A stretch of DNA of 64,000 nt from CAVVWJ01 sp965652025 (GCA_965652025.1 CBFGTM010000007.1:25311-89310), one strand, 5' to 3'; shown: positions 53,101-60,770, numbered from the stretch's first letter. Notes: generated by a model not told the origin, from the letters alone. Made by a program: numbers and translations.

Positions 53101-53778
53101 GGCCGCGCGGTCATAGTCGTGCACCTGCTCGCAGGCTCGAATGAGGTAGCAGCACGCGGTCCCGACCATGGCGGGCTCATTCAGCTCGCCGGCTAACGCG
53201 GCCGCGGTGGCTTCATCCAGACGGCTCATGCCCTGGGCCACCTGGCCCTCGTTCACCAGCGCCAGGCCCTCGAGGGCAATGCCCAGCATCTCTATGTCGG
53301 CGGGTCCGACCTTTCTGGCGATCTCGGCGGCTTCGGCGCTGAGCCGGCGGGCTGCCACCGGGTCACGCTGACCCATAAGAGCGTTGTGGGCATTGAATTG
53401 CGCGAGCAGAGCATGTTCGGGCGACAAGGGGAGATTCTCCAGGAGCCGCTCGGCCCGGCGGAGCCAACCGTTGGCAATGGCGGTCTCGCCCCGGTATTCG
53501 GCGTAGTCATGGCTGAGCCAGACGGCCATGCGGGCGGCCCCGAGCATGTCGTCTCGGGTGCGATAGAGTCGGTAGGCACACTCCCGGGCTTCGATGCCGG
53601 CGGCGTACTCCTCCAGCCACCAGCAGGCCATTCCCAATCCTTCCAGTGCCTGAGGGGAATCCCGCTGGGGGCTGGCGGCCTCGAAGCTCTGCCGCGCGGC
53701 CTCCCAGTTCCCTTCGGCGAGAGCGGCGCGGCCGGCCTGAAGGTGCTCTACGGGCGGGGAATCGGGTGTGGTCGCCAT
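50131..53778 (-). CDS. Giant TPR-Ser/Thr kinase-TPR protein
   Basis: The 1215-residue protein has an N-terminal TPR region (about 1-470) and a Hanks-type kinase domain at about 500-770. Kinase motifs are LGKGGMATVYLARD, ALKVM, VHRDVKPEN, ADFGVARAL and the APE-like PAYMSPEEASG. One membrane segment (WGALIAVALVLVAGTAVAAW) and a C-terminal TPR region (about 810-1215) follow. All catalytic residues are present. Unusually, the kinase lies in the middle, with cytoplasmic TPR units before it and extracytoplasmic ones after the membrane segment. Upstream lie the two tRNA genes. Targets are unknown. Confidence 0.9.
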   Translation of the reverse strand: MATTPDSPPVEHLQAGRAALAEGNWEAARQSFEAASPQRDSPQALEGLGMACWWLEEYAAGIEARECAYRLYRTRDDMLGAARMAVWLSHDYAEYRGETAIANGWLRRAERLLENLPLSPEHALLAQFNAHNALMGQRDPVAARRLSAEAAEIARKVGPADIEMLGIALEGLALVNEGQVAQGMSRLDEATAAALAGELNEPAMVGTACCYLIRACEQVHDYDRAAQWCHRVREFSRRWNLNGLFSACRIQYAGLLTIRGEWTEAEQEIEALRRHVEQVQPRLVPIAQIRLADLRRRQGRWREAEELLAKSGTHLLAVLGRGQLALDRGEPSAAADLAEEYLRRVPQADRTERVPGLDVLARARIGEGSLEEARVAIAELRTIAQTVGTEPLQAIVAHAEGCLLAAEDNHQAAWERLETSAALFERNETPFEAARSRFQLAESLKKLGRQEPASLVLEDAHSTLEKLGASRPTKAPTPPDHQPQSQSIPSLFQLQDALAGRYSIKQALGKGGMATVYLARDLRHDRLVALKVMRPDLASSVGAERFLHEIRITAQLRHPRILPVFDSGEAAGQLWYTMPFVEGETLRQRLVRERTIPIDDAVRITCEVASALDYAHRRSVVHRDVKPENIMIEEQHAVIADFGVARALDKAAGDGLTATGFAVGTPAYMSPEEASGSQEVDGRADVYALGCVLYEMLAGGPPFTGTPRAVVAQRLHAPPVTITQRRSGVPRRVSRALMKALATKPDDRFKSAGEFADALVGAVPSGGRLPSAGLQWGALIAVALVLVAGTAVAAWRRGWLAPSQEIAGSLSEQRRDPEAYEAYLRGQQIMRQGASGPGELKRAMAEFANAVKRDSNFAAAWAQLGWAEAALWNNVIADPKLLEQARNHGERALRIGGAEADARQVLAYYHLMKGNQGAAREETRRGLQADPSNARLTGYTASFLELEGRWLAALPYRQRAAILDPTSAGYAAGLATNLLWLRRYAEARSAADRYIILGPTNPEAYQLRAMISLGEGKLDEARKAIRGGASQIALDELLPFVATYWDLYWLLDADQQAKVLRMGPEQFFGDTVWWNTASAAIYLQQGDSATAQRRARAAERLLTAQVKARPDDADTYSRLALVHAYLGRKDEALREAEKAISLLPIAKDALNGALLVYRLACVQSRVGMEDEALVTLGTMLSIPFYVSPAWLRLDPNFWALRSNPGFGRLTAAESN

Positions 53779-53932
53779 GCCAAAAGTTTGGAGTATTGGG
53801 GGAACGACCCTGTAACCTAGGGGTTTCGAGTGGGCCTGTCACGCCGGACATGGCCGCTCCCGGCCTCGAGCGTAGCGGGGACCCCAAGACTGTATGTGCT
53901 TGGAATTAGCCCTCTAAGAACCTCAAGTTTGG

Positions 53933-53962
53933 TTGACGGCGGTGGGGGAGGATCGGTAACTT
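53933..53962 (+). promoter_or_regulatory. Putative tRNA promoter
   Basis: TTGACG (53933-53938) and TAACTT (53957-53962) are separated by 18 bases and lie 12 bases before the tRNA-Ala gene. This is the right place for the promoter of the two-tRNA unit, though the -10 is weak. Confidence 0.5.
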
Positions 53963-53974
53963 ACGCGCCTTCGT

Positions 53975-54047
53975 GGGGCTGTAGCTCAGCTGGGAGAGCG
54001 CTGCAATCGCACTGCAGAGGTCAGGGGTTCGATCCCCCTCAGCTCCA
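53975..54047 (+). tRNA. tRNA-Ala (CGC)
   Basis: The 73-base sequence folds into a full cloverleaf. The acceptor pairs GGGGCTG with CAGCTCC, including the G3-U70 pair that marks alanine tRNAs. The anticodon stem is CTGCA/TGCAG with loop ATCGCAC (anticodon CGC), and the T-arm is AGGGG-TTCGATC-CCCCT. CCA is not encoded. It is followed 11 bases later by tRNA-Gln. Confidence 0.96.
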
Positions 54048-54058
54048 TGACACAAAAC

Positions 54059-54131
54059 TGCCCCTTGGTGTAACTGGCAACACGCCTGACTCTGGATCAG
54101 GAGAGTCCTGGTTCGAGCCCAGGAGGGGCAA
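54059..54131 (+). tRNA. tRNA-Gln (CTG), integration target
   Basis: The 73-base gene has acceptor TGCCCCT/AGGGGCA with the U1-A72 pair typical of glutamine tRNAs, anticodon stem CCTGA/TCAGG with loop CTCTGGA (anticodon CTG), and T-arm CCTGG-TTCGAGC-CCAGG. It is intact. Pieces of its 3' half recur downstream at 55551, 58349, 58854 and 62729, which marks it as an integration site. Confidence 0.96.
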
Positions 54132-54133
54132 CT

Positions 54134-54171
54134 GAAAGCGCCGCATCGGAGTTCCCGGTCGCGGCGCTTTC
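54134..54171 (+). terminator. tRNA-operon terminator hairpin
   Basis: A perfect 11-bp stem, GAAAGCGCCGC with GCGGCGCTTTC, encloses a 16-base loop just after tRNA-Gln. The following tract (CCCTATTTG) is only mildly T-rich. A related hairpin follows the tRNA-end copy at 55551. Confidence 0.75.
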
Positions 54172-54206
54172 CCTATTTGCGGTCCTGAGTTCATGTGTGA
54201 GTTACT

Positions 54207-54449
54207 TCAAGCTTTAAGCTCCAAAGGATCTCTCGATTTTGTCTTCACGGACAAATTTTTTCGCTCAGTGGCCCACATCCGCCGGAAAGCATGCCACAAG
54301 CTTCCATCCGGCTTCTTTAGCCCGCTCAGCTCATAGGCCCGCTTGAGCCCATAAGCGGCAAGACGTCGGTCCACTGGCCTGCGATGCCTCTTCTGCCTGG
54401 GGTGCAGAAAGATGGCTACCTCACCAGCGCCCGGGTAAACTGCTCGGAA
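54207..54449 (-). pseudogene. Tyrosine recombinase (integrase) C-terminal remnant
   Basis: About 80 codons on the minus strand read like the end of a phage-type integrase: FLHPRQKRHRRPVDRRLAAY, then KRAYELSGLKKPDGSLWHAF and RRMWATERKN. LWHAFRR corresponds to the HxxR box. The frame stops after LELKA, before the catalytic tyrosine, and upstream coding has been replaced by the arsR gene on the other strand. It lies 76 bp after tRNA-Gln, the usual place of an integrase next to its attachment site. It is a dead remnant. Confidence 0.75.
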
Positions 54450-54499
54450 TCGGGCCAACCCGGCTTCCCACCCCCTTGCAGAGATCGATCCGCCTGCTA

Positions 54500-54525
54500 T
54501 ATACTGAACCATATGGTTCAGTATA
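54500..54525. promoter_or_regulatory. Perfect 26-bp palindromic operator over the arsR start codon
   Basis: The half site TATACTGAACCAT is followed directly by its exact reverse complement. TATACT at 54500-54505 is itself a near-consensus -10, with TTGCAG 18 bases upstream. Transcription would begin at about 54512-54513, on the ATG. The palindrome is the likely binding site of the ArsR-type protein encoded from 54513. Confidence 0.8.
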
Positions 54526-54878
54526 CGCCGGGCCGCCTCGATGCCTCGTTCGCCGCGCTCTCGGACTCCACCCGCCGTGGCGTGCTGGAGCAGCTCGGAC
54601 GCGAAAATGCCTCGATCACATCTCTCGCCGAGCGGTTCCACATGACCCTGACGGGCATGAAGAAGCACGTCGGCGTGCTGGAGCAGGCGGGTCTCGTGAC
54701 GACCCAGAAGGTCGGCCGGGTGCGGACTTGTCGCCTCGGCCCGCGCCGGCTGGAGGACGAGACGGCGTGGATCGAGCGCTACCGGCGACTCTGGGAAGCG
54801 CGCTTCGATGAATTGGAGAAGATGGTCGATAAACTGAAACACAAGGAGAAAGGCAATGGAGACCAGGACCGCAAGTGA
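54513..54878 (+). CDS. ArsR-family transcriptional regulator
   Basis: The 121-residue protein is a winged helix: FAALSDSTRRGVLEQLGREN, SITSLAERFHMTLTGMKKHV (recognition helix), LEQAGLVTTQKVGRVRTCRL. There are no arsenite-type cysteine pairs, so it belongs to the ArsR group paired with SRPBCC proteins. The ATG at 54513 lies inside a perfect palindrome; codons before it belong to an open frame without support. It overlaps the SRPBCC gene by 23 bp. The first cargo module after tRNA-Gln is this pair. Confidence 0.9.
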   Translation: MVQYTPGRLDASFAALSDSTRRGVLEQLGRENASITSLAERFHMTLTGMKKHVGVLEQAGLVTTQKVGRVRTCRLGPRRLEDETAWIERYRRLWEARFDELEKMVDKLKHKEKGNGDQDRK

Positions 54879-55365
54879 GCCCACTACCATGAAGAACCGC
54901 ACGACATCGGAGCGGAAGTCTGCGCGTGAGCTGGTCGTGACGCGCACGATCAACGGCCCGGCGCGGATCGTGTTCGAGGCGTGGACCAAGCCCGAGCTGT
55001 TCAAGCAGTGGTGGGTACCGAAGTCGCTCGGCTTGACGCTGCTGTCGTGCGACATGGACGTTCGTCCCGGGGGCAAGTATAAGCTCGTGTTCAAGCACGG
55101 AGCTTCAGAGCCGATGGCGTTCTACGGCCGGTATGCGGAAGTGACGCCGCCTTCGCGGCTCGTGTGGACGAACGAAGAGGGCGGGGAAGATGGGCCGGTC
55201 ACGACGGTGACCTTCAAGGAGGAAGGTGGCAAGACGCTGGTCGTGCTAACCGAGCTTTACCCGTCGAAGGAAGCGCTCGATGCTGCGATCGCGTCCGGCA
55301 GTACCAGCGGAGACATGAATGAGACATTTGAGCAGTTGGAGGAGCTGATCGGCATGCTGAAGTAG
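54856..55365 (+). CDS. SRPBCC/AHSA1-domain protein
   Basis: The 169-residue protein has the AHSA1/SRPBCC pattern: RTINGPARIVFEAWTKPELFKQWWVP, DMDVRPGGKYKLVF, FYGRYAEVTPPSRLVWTNE and a closing FEQLEELIGML helix. These helix-grip folds bind hydrophobic ligands. Genes coupled to an ArsR regulator in this way are common. The start may be the second ATG at 54889, because the first eleven codons overlap the regulator gene. The ligand is unknown. Confidence 0.88.
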   Translation: METRTASEPTTMKNRTTSERKSARELVVTRTINGPARIVFEAWTKPELFKQWWVPKSLGLTLLSCDMDVRPGGKYKLVFKHGASEPMAFYGRYAEVTPPSRLVWTNEEGGEDGPVTTVTFKEEGGKTLVVLTELYPSKEALDAAIASGSTSGDMNETFEQLEELIGMLK

Positions 55366-55484
55366 CAAGCGACCGCGAATCCGTTAGGCCGCACGGGTAC
55401 GATGACTCACCATACCCGATCAGCGCTTTCTCGAGATACTGCTGAGGGATACTGAAGCGCGCTTTATCTTAGGGAGACCGCGCT

Positions 55485-55520
55485 GGCGAAGCGCGAAGCG
55501 CGGAGCGGGAAGCTAGCGAG
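55485..55520. repeat. GCGAAGC-type heptamer tract
   Basis: Four 7-bp units (GCGAAGC, GCGAAGC, GCGGAGC, GGGAAGC) stand in a row before the tRNA-end copy at 55551. They resemble the dispersed repeat family elsewhere in the window, but with a different consensus. Confidence 0.5.
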
Positions 55521-55550
55521 AACGGTGGGCTTTTTCTTTGCGCTCGGCCG

Positions 55551-55576
55551 TCGGCTCGAACCCAGGAGGGGCAACT
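55551..55576. other. tRNA-Gln 3'-end copy (att-like site 2)
   Basis: CTCGAACCCAGGAGGGGCAA here matches the tRNA-Gln T-loop to acceptor end (TTCGAGCCCAGGAGGGGCAA at 54112-54131) with two differences, and the next two bases (CT) agree too. TCGG precedes it, as at 58351 and 62731. The sequence after it resembles the tRNA terminator. It is best read as a recombination junction. Confidence 0.75.
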
Positions 55577-55895
55577 CGAAGCGCCGTGTCTGCATGCGCG
55601 GCCACTGCGCTTTGTTTGCCAGCTTTAGCCTCCGGAGCAGTTCACGGAGTTTCTGCTCGACATTGGAACCGAGCCGCTGGATAGTTTCCACCGCGCCACG
55701 CACTACCGAAACGAACAGACGAAGCGTCCTTCCTACGGGGGGACTCTGATCCAGTGCTCTTGGTGTCACCATCCGATGCCGTAGTGTCAGCGCTCTCGCC
55801 AAGGGGCCTTGTCACGCGAATCAGCTTCGGTCTGGCGACGGCTCTTGCTTGATAGAAGACAAACCCATCGAGTGGTTGTCAACGAGGGAGGCTTG

Positions 55896-58247
55896 CTATC
55901 GCAACCCCATCCGGTCGACTAGCCGGGCGAATCGCGGATCCCGACGGAATGGATCGAGCGCAGGATCGAAAAAGCTCTCGGCCAAGATGATGTCACGCTG
56001 GTCGATCCCCCTCTCCAGCCACTCTAGGACTCGCGTGGTATCGCCCAGTCCGGCGTACACGACCGCGAAGCCGAACGGTGACACATACTCACGTGCAGAC
56101 CGTCGCCGGAGTTCCTTCAAGATCCTCCCCGCCGCCATGTGGTCCCCGGACGCCGCATAGGCATACGCAAGCGCTGCCGGCACAAGCCCATGGAACCCGC
56201 CGAGATCCACCGCGCGCCGCAGCGATGCGATCGCCTCGCCGTAACGGCCTTGCTGGCTCTGAACTTGCCCAAGCACGAAGTGCGCCTGGGAGTAATTCTG
56301 GTCCAGTGCGAGCGTTCGGCGAATCTCTTCAGTAGCCTCCTGAGAGCGGTGCATGAGGTAATACACCCACGCGAGCTCGGTTCCGATTTGACGGGACAAG
56401 GGATCCAGCGTATGTGCGCGGCGCATCTCGCGCATGCTTTCCTCGAGCCGCCCACGGCCGGCGAGGAAGTCGCCATACCAATGGTGGCCGGTGGGGTAGT
56501 TTGGGTTCGCTGCGATGGCTCGGCGGAAGCTCTCTTCCGCGGCCGGCCAGTCCCACTCGTAGGCCATGGTTCCATACGCGACCGAGGTGTACGCCTCGGC
56601 GGACATGCTGTCGAGCGCGAGCGCTTTGGCCGCGGCGGCCTTGGCTCTGGGCCACGCTACGGCGGGCGAGACGCCGGCAAAGGGCGGGAGGAGGATATAC
56701 GCGTCGGCGAGGCCGGCGTACGCTCTCGCGAATGTCGTGTCACGGGCGACCGCCTGCTCGAAGTAACGCACCGCCTCCGGGAGGGCGGCCTGGGTTCGCT
56801 GGTTCCACGCAAATCGGCCTTGGAGGTAAAGGTCATAGGCCTGGAGGTCCTCCGTGGGACGGGCAGCCAGCGCCGAGTCGGGTCCGGGGGCGAGACGCAC
56901 TTGAAGCGCCGCAACGATAGCTCGCGCGATCTCCTCCTGCACGGCGAACACATCGGCCAGGTCGCGATCATACGAATCCGACCACAGCTGGTACCCGTCC
57001 TTCGCGCTGCTCAACTGAGCAGTCACCCGGAGACGATTTTCGCTCCTCCGGACTCCTCCCTCCAGAACCGCCCCGACACCGAGCTTGCGACCCACTTCGC
57101 GGACATCGGTATTCCGCCCTTTGAACTGAAACGACGATGTCGGGGCGGCCACACGGAGTCCCTTGATCTGGCTCAAGGAGGTGATCAGTTCCTCGGTCAA
57201 ACCGTCGCTGAAGTATTCCTGATCCTTCTGCGGGCTCATGTCTACGAACGGGAGGACGGCGGCCGAGGCTGGAGGCGCCTCGTCCCCACCCCCTGCGTGC
57301 TCAAGGAAGACATACCAGGCGAGGAGCGCGAGCAGCGGCAGACCGGCCACTGCGGCCGTCCGCAGCCCCCTCTTCTGGGCCAGAGCGCGCACGGGAATAG
57401 TCGGCGGCGATGGATCCAAAAGATTGGGGGCTAGTGCGGCAGCGAACTCGCTGGCCGTTGGGAATCGATCGGCCGGTGTCCGAGCGAGCGACCGGGTCAC
57501 CGCGCGCTCGATCGAGTGCGGCACCTCACGAATAACTCCCAGGTGCGGCACCGGCTCGCTCAGCCGCTTGGCCAGGATCGCCTGGTGGCTTGGACCGGTG
57601 AACGGGGGCTCCCCGGCGAGCATCTCGTAGAGCACACAGCCCAGCGCGTAGATGTCACTGCGAGGATCTACCTGACCGCCAGTAGCTTGCTCGGGGGCCA
57701 TGTAGGCGGGTGTGCCCACGGCCATGCCGGTCTCGGTGAGCGAGCCTGCTCCGGCTGCCTCAAGCGCCCGAGCCACGCCGAAGTCGGCCACGCGCGCGTG
57801 ACCACGGGAGAGCAGGATGTTCTCCGGCTTGATGTCGCGGTGCACCACGCCGTGCGCGTGCGCGCAGTCGAGGGCGTCGGTGACCTCCCGGGCGAGCTGC
57901 ACCGCCTGCTGCACTGGAAGTTGGCCCTCGCGCTTCAGGCGCTCACGCAGGTTCTCCCCTTCCACGTACGGCATGGTATACCACAGGAGCCCTGCCGCTT
58001 CCCCGGAGTCAAAAACCGGCAGGATGTGCGGGTGGTCGAGCCGGGCGGTCGTACGGATCTCGCGCAGGAAGCGTTCAGTCCCCAGGCTGGCGGCCAGCTC
58101 GGGGTGCAGGACCTTCAGTGCGACCGGCCGGTCGTGGCGGACATCTTGGGCGAGGTAGACCGTGGCCATGCCGCCCCGCCCGAGCTCCCGCTCGATCACA
58201 TAGCGGTCGCGCAGGGCATCGGTGAGGAGCGAGTCGACTGCGGTCAC
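55896..58247 (-). CDS. Ser/Thr protein kinase with TolB-like and TPR domains
   Basis: The 783-residue protein begins at a GTG. The kinase domain spans about 16-275 with LGRGGMATVYLAQD, Lys45, HRDIKPEN (about 136-143), DFG (about 155-157) and PAYMAPEQATG. A membrane segment (LPLLALLAWYVFL) follows near 300. After it comes a TolB/adenylate-cyclase-associated type domain (AVLPFVDMSPQKDQEYFSDG to DVFAVQEEIARAI) and then about eight TPR units. This layout is common in Gemmatimonadota and Acidobacteriota. It sits between two tRNA-end copies (55551 and 58349), so it may be island cargo, although it is on the opposite strand to the other modules. Confidence 0.9.
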   Translation of the reverse strand: MTAVDSLLTDALRDRYVIERELGRGGMATVYLAQDVRHDRPVALKVLHPELAASLGTERFLREIRTTARLDHPHILPVFDSGEAAGLLWYTMPYVEGENLRERLKREGQLPVQQAVQLAREVTDALDCAHAHGVVHRDIKPENILLSRGHARVADFGVARALEAAGAGSLTETGMAVGTPAYMAPEQATGGQVDPRSDIYALGCVLYEMLAGEPPFTGPSHQAILAKRLSEPVPHLGVIREVPHSIERAVTRSLARTPADRFPTASEFAAALAPNLLDPSPPTIPVRALAQKRGLRTAAVAGLPLLALLAWYVFLEHAGGGDEAPPASAAVLPFVDMSPQKDQEYFSDGLTEELITSLSQIKGLRVAAPTSSFQFKGRNTDVREVGRKLGVGAVLEGGVRRSENRLRVTAQLSSAKDGYQLWSDSYDRDLADVFAVQEEIARAIVAALQVRLAPGPDSALAARPTEDLQAYDLYLQGRFAWNQRTQAALPEAVRYFEQAVARDTTFARAYAGLADAYILLPPFAGVSPAVAWPRAKAAAAKALALDSMSAEAYTSVAYGTMAYEWDWPAAEESFRRAIAANPNYPTGHHWYGDFLAGRGRLEESMREMRRAHTLDPLSRQIGTELAWVYYLMHRSQEATEEIRRTLALDQNYSQAHFVLGQVQSQQGRYGEAIASLRRAVDLGGFHGLVPAALAYAYAASGDHMAAGRILKELRRRSAREYVSPFGFAVVYAGLGDTTRVLEWLERGIDQRDIILAESFFDPALDPFRRDPRFARLVDRMGLR

Positions 58248-58348
58248 AACACGGCCTGGCGGGGATGACTAGAATGTGGCGTGGATGATCGCAGATTGCC
58301 AGGAAGTGTCGCTCGCCCTCGGGCTTATCCGAACGTGAACCGCCGCCC

Positions 58349-58370
58349 CTTCGGCTCGAGCCCAGGAGGG
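58349..58370. other. tRNA-Gln 3'-end copy (att-like site 3)
   Basis: These 22 bases contain CTCGAGCCCAGGAGGG and are identical to 62729-62750, including the CTTCGG before the tRNA-derived core. The copy is cut short: GGCAA is replaced by CTCTG. It lies between the kinase start and the DUF4287 gene. Confidence 0.7.
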
Positions 58371-58437
58371 CTCTGAAACTTGGGCTATCTCACCTGCAAT
58401 CCCACGGTGAGCCGGTGCAAGCGGGGCGAGCGGCAGC

Positions 58438-58653
58438 TCAGTCTTCACCCTGCGCACGATGATAGGCCACCAGAGCGTTGGCGTGCCCGTGGCCCATCTT
58501 GTGTTCTGACTTCAGCGTGGCAACCATCTCCATATGCTTCTTCCCTTTCATCGCATTCAGCACCTGAAGCCAATGGCTGATGGGCTTGCCATAGGTCTTT
58601 TCGATGGAAGGAAAATATGAAGCGGGACCTTTAACCTTGTTCATTTCTGGCAT
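58438..58653 (-). CDS. DUF4287 small protein
   Basis: The 71-residue protein reads KGPASYFPSIEKTYGKPISH, then WLQVLNAMKGKKHMEMVATL and GHGHANALVAYHRAQ. This is the DUF4287 pattern, a small helical domain often fused to or near DUF5655. AAAGGTGG precedes the ATG at 58653. Function is unknown. It stands alone between tRNA-end copies at 58349 and 58854. Confidence 0.85.
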   Translation of the reverse strand: MPEMNKVKGPASYFPSIEKTYGKPISHWLQVLNAMKGKKHMEMVATLKSEHKMGHGHANALVAYHRAQGED

Positions 58654-58853
58654 CGCGCCACCTTTCTTCAGAGTAGAGCTTCATTTTCGGTATCTAACCT
58701 ACTCCCCAACAACCCATGAATCGCTCAGGGCTTAGCAAGTCTAAGCCGGAAGTGGAGCAATCTGTAGCCAAGGGAAACCAGCGTCGAGAAAGGGGTCACC
58801 CAATCTCGCGGTGAAGGTGCAAGTTGCTCAACAATCTGCGGTTATGATCGCCC

Positions 58854-58878
58854 CTCTGGATCAGGAGAGTCCTGGTTC
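58854..58878. other. tRNA-Gln internal fragment (anticodon loop to T-arm)
   Basis: These 25 bases are identical to tRNA-Gln positions 54090-54114 (CTCTGGATCAGG and following, up to GGTTC). The match then ends and the acceptor part is lost. Unlike the other copies this one comes from the middle of the tRNA, so it is a remnant of a former tRNA copy rather than a bare attachment core. Confidence 0.8.
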
Positions 58879-59110
58879 ACCCCAAAAGGTGGCCTCGACT
58901 CGAGTCTAGGGGGGGAATGAAACCGCGCAACAACTTCGGTCGTGCTCCGGGTTCTCCTAGTTGCAGCACTTTGTGAGTTGTGAGTAAGCCACTAGGTACT
59001 CGGACTTGGAAGGCCTCGGCGCTTCGGAGTCTGGTACGCCACCGGTGGTTATAAGTCCTGCTCATCCGGTTGCTGATATGATCCGATAAGCGTCGTGACG
59101 TCGTTCCCTC

Positions 59111-59185
59111 GAGGGCATGCCACAGACTGCCCACCGGCTTCGGCAACTTGCTAAGGTCGTACCCTGTTTGAGCCAAAGCCCCTGG
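59111..59185 (-). pseudogene. Second integrase C-terminal remnant
   Basis: The minus-strand frame reads ALAQTGYDLSKLPKPVGSLW then HAL, which lines up with AAYGLKRAYELSGLKKPDGSLW then HAF in the remnant at 54207. Homology fades after that, probably from indels. It lies about 230 bp after a tRNA-Gln fragment, as the first remnant lies after tRNA-Gln. Confidence 0.6.
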
Positions 59186-59312
59186 GTCGTCCGAACGCCG
59201 CGGGCTGCGGATCACGCAGGGTGCGGTGGCGTATTTTGCTGTACACCGAGTTCGTGAGCAGGCTGCGATAGCAAGACACCGATAAGGCGCAGCTCTGATA
59301 GGAGCGACGTTC

Positions 59313-60770
59313 ATGAACCCCATCGGGAACCGGGTATGTGTCATCGGCGCTGGCATCGCCGGGCTCGTGGCGGCAAAGGTTCTCAAGGAAGATGGCTTCG
59401 ACGTCGTAGTGTTCGAGGAGCAGGCGGAGATCGGGGGCGTCTGGGCTTCCTCACGAACCTATCCGGGGTTGCGCGCGAACAACTCGCGCGAGAGTTACGC
59501 GTACTCGGATTTCCCCTACCCGCAGACTGCCGACGATTTCCCCAGCGCGGAGCAGATTCGTGCGTATCTGAGTGCCTACACCGACTGTGCGGGACTATGG
59601 CCCGTCATCCGCCTGTCCAGCAAGGTCGTATCAGTCACCCGGCTCGCCACGAAGAAGTTTGGAGTCCGAGTTCGGTCACGGGGTGGGGGTGAGATCACTG
59701 AGACACTGGAGTTCGACTTCGTCGTGGTGTGCAACGGGGTCTTTTCCGAGCCACAGGTGCCGCGGTTTGATGGCCAGGAGCTTTTCCAGGGGAAGATAGT
59801 CCACTCCAGTCAGCTGATCGATCCTGGGCTGATCAAGGGGAAGCGTGTGGTTGTCGTGGGTGCCGGCAAATCCGCCTTGGACTGCGCGGCGTGGGCTTCT
59901 CAGCATGCGCGATGGTGCACACTGGTATTCAGGTCGCCGCACTGGATGGCACCGCGGTATTTCTTCGGTCGAATCCGCATCGATTGGGTGATCTTCACCC
60001 GCTTCTTCGAGCTGTTCCTGCGCTACCACCGACTGGGTCGCTTTGAAGCGTTCCTCCATGGGCCGGCGCGGGGCTTGGTCCGCCTCTGGTGGCGGACATG
60101 GAGCCGAGTCATACGAGGATTTCTCAAGATCCCGGCCCTGCTGGTTCCGGACGCGGAACTCCCGGCCGGCCTTGAGACCATCGGCATCGGCGGTGATTTC
60201 TACGCCGCCGTGAACCGGGGCAACCTGGCTCTCCGGCGGGCCCGCATCGCAAGCTTCGTGCGTCCGGACGCGATCGAGCTGGATACGGGGGAACGAGTCG
60301 AGGCAGACACCGTCGTTCTGGCGACCGGATGGCGTCAGCGTTTGTCGTTTCTCGACGCCGACCTATTGAGCGAGATCGAACGAAACGATAAGCTCTGGCT
60401 GTATCGACACATCCTGCCTCCGGGAGAGCCCCGCCTTGGATTCATCGGCTATGCCTCCTCGGCGGCTTGTCAACTGACATCGGAGGTGGCCGCGCACTGG
60501 CTGTCCGAGTGCTTTCGAGAAGCGCTCAGGCTGCCCGGTGCCGCTGACATGGAACGAGAGATAGCGCGGGTGCTTAAGTGGACCGACGAGGTCTTCCCGG
60601 CTCGAAACCAAGGGTATTTCATCGGACCCTACGTCGCGCATTATCTAGACGAGCTTCTCCGCGACATGAGGCTGCCTCGGAGACGTACTCCCAATTTGCT
60701 CGCGGAGTATTTTGCGCCCCTATGGCCGAGTCGATACCAGAATCTGGGTGGGGAGAGGCACCAACGTTAG
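59313..60770 (+). CDS. Flavin-containing monooxygenase
   Basis: The 485-residue enzyme has the FAD motif VIGAGIAGLVAAKVL (about 11-25), the EIGGVW segment, the YPGLRANNSRE region, a HSSQL segment where FMOs keep FxGxxxHxxxY, and the NADPH motif VVVVGAGKSALDC. It uses NADPH and O2 to oxygenate a soft nucleophile or a ketone; Baeyer-Villiger and N-oxygenation are both possible. AGGAG lies nine bases before the ATG at 59313. The next monooxygenase gene starts inside its 3' end. Confidence 0.88.
   Translation: MNPIGNRVCVIGAGIAGLVAAKVLKEDGFDVVVFEEQAEIGGVWASSRTYPGLRANNSRESYAYSDFPYPQTADDFPSAEQIRAYLSAYTDCAGLWPVIRLSSKVVSVTRLATKKFGVRVRSRGGGEITETLEFDFVVVCNGVFSEPQVPRFDGQELFQGKIVHSSQLIDPGLIKGKRVVVVGAGKSALDCAAWASQHARWCTLVFRSPHWMAPRYFFGRIRIDWVIFTRFFELFLRYHRLGRFEAFLHGPARGLVRLWWRTWSRVIRGFLKIPALLVPDAELPAGLETIGIGGDFYAAVNRGNLALRRARIASFVRPDAIELDTGERVEADTVVLATGWRQRLSFLDADLLSEIERNDKLWLYRHILPPGEPRLGFIGYASSAACQLTSEVAAHWLSECFREALRLPGAADMEREIARVLKWTDEVFPARNQGYFIGPYVAHYLDELLRDMRLPRRRTPNLLAEYFAPLWPSRYQNLGGERHQR

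Larger units (their letters stand above)
55366..55895. other. 530-bp gap between island modules
   Basis: I find no convincing gene here. The gap holds an AAGCGCG-type repeat (55485-55520), the second tRNA-Gln-end copy (55551-55576) with a hairpin after it (AAGCGC and GCGCTT arms, about 55579-55613), and then sequence with no recognisable coding. A 112-codon minus-strand frame crosses the tRNA-end copy but resembles nothing. Confidence 0.6.
58654..59312. other. 659-bp decayed tRNA/integrase region
   Basis: No intact gene is visible. The stretch holds a 25-bp internal piece of tRNA-Gln (58854-58878), a decayed trailer, and a short integrase remnant on the minus strand (59111-59185). The order is the same as in 54090-54449, so this is an older copy of the tRNA-plus-integrase junction. 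Confidence 0.65.

Noticed and set aside
55464..55802. A 112-codon minus-strand frame across the second tRNA-end copy.
   Set aside because: It runs through the repeat tract and the attachment-like site and resembles no protein, so I treat it as chance.
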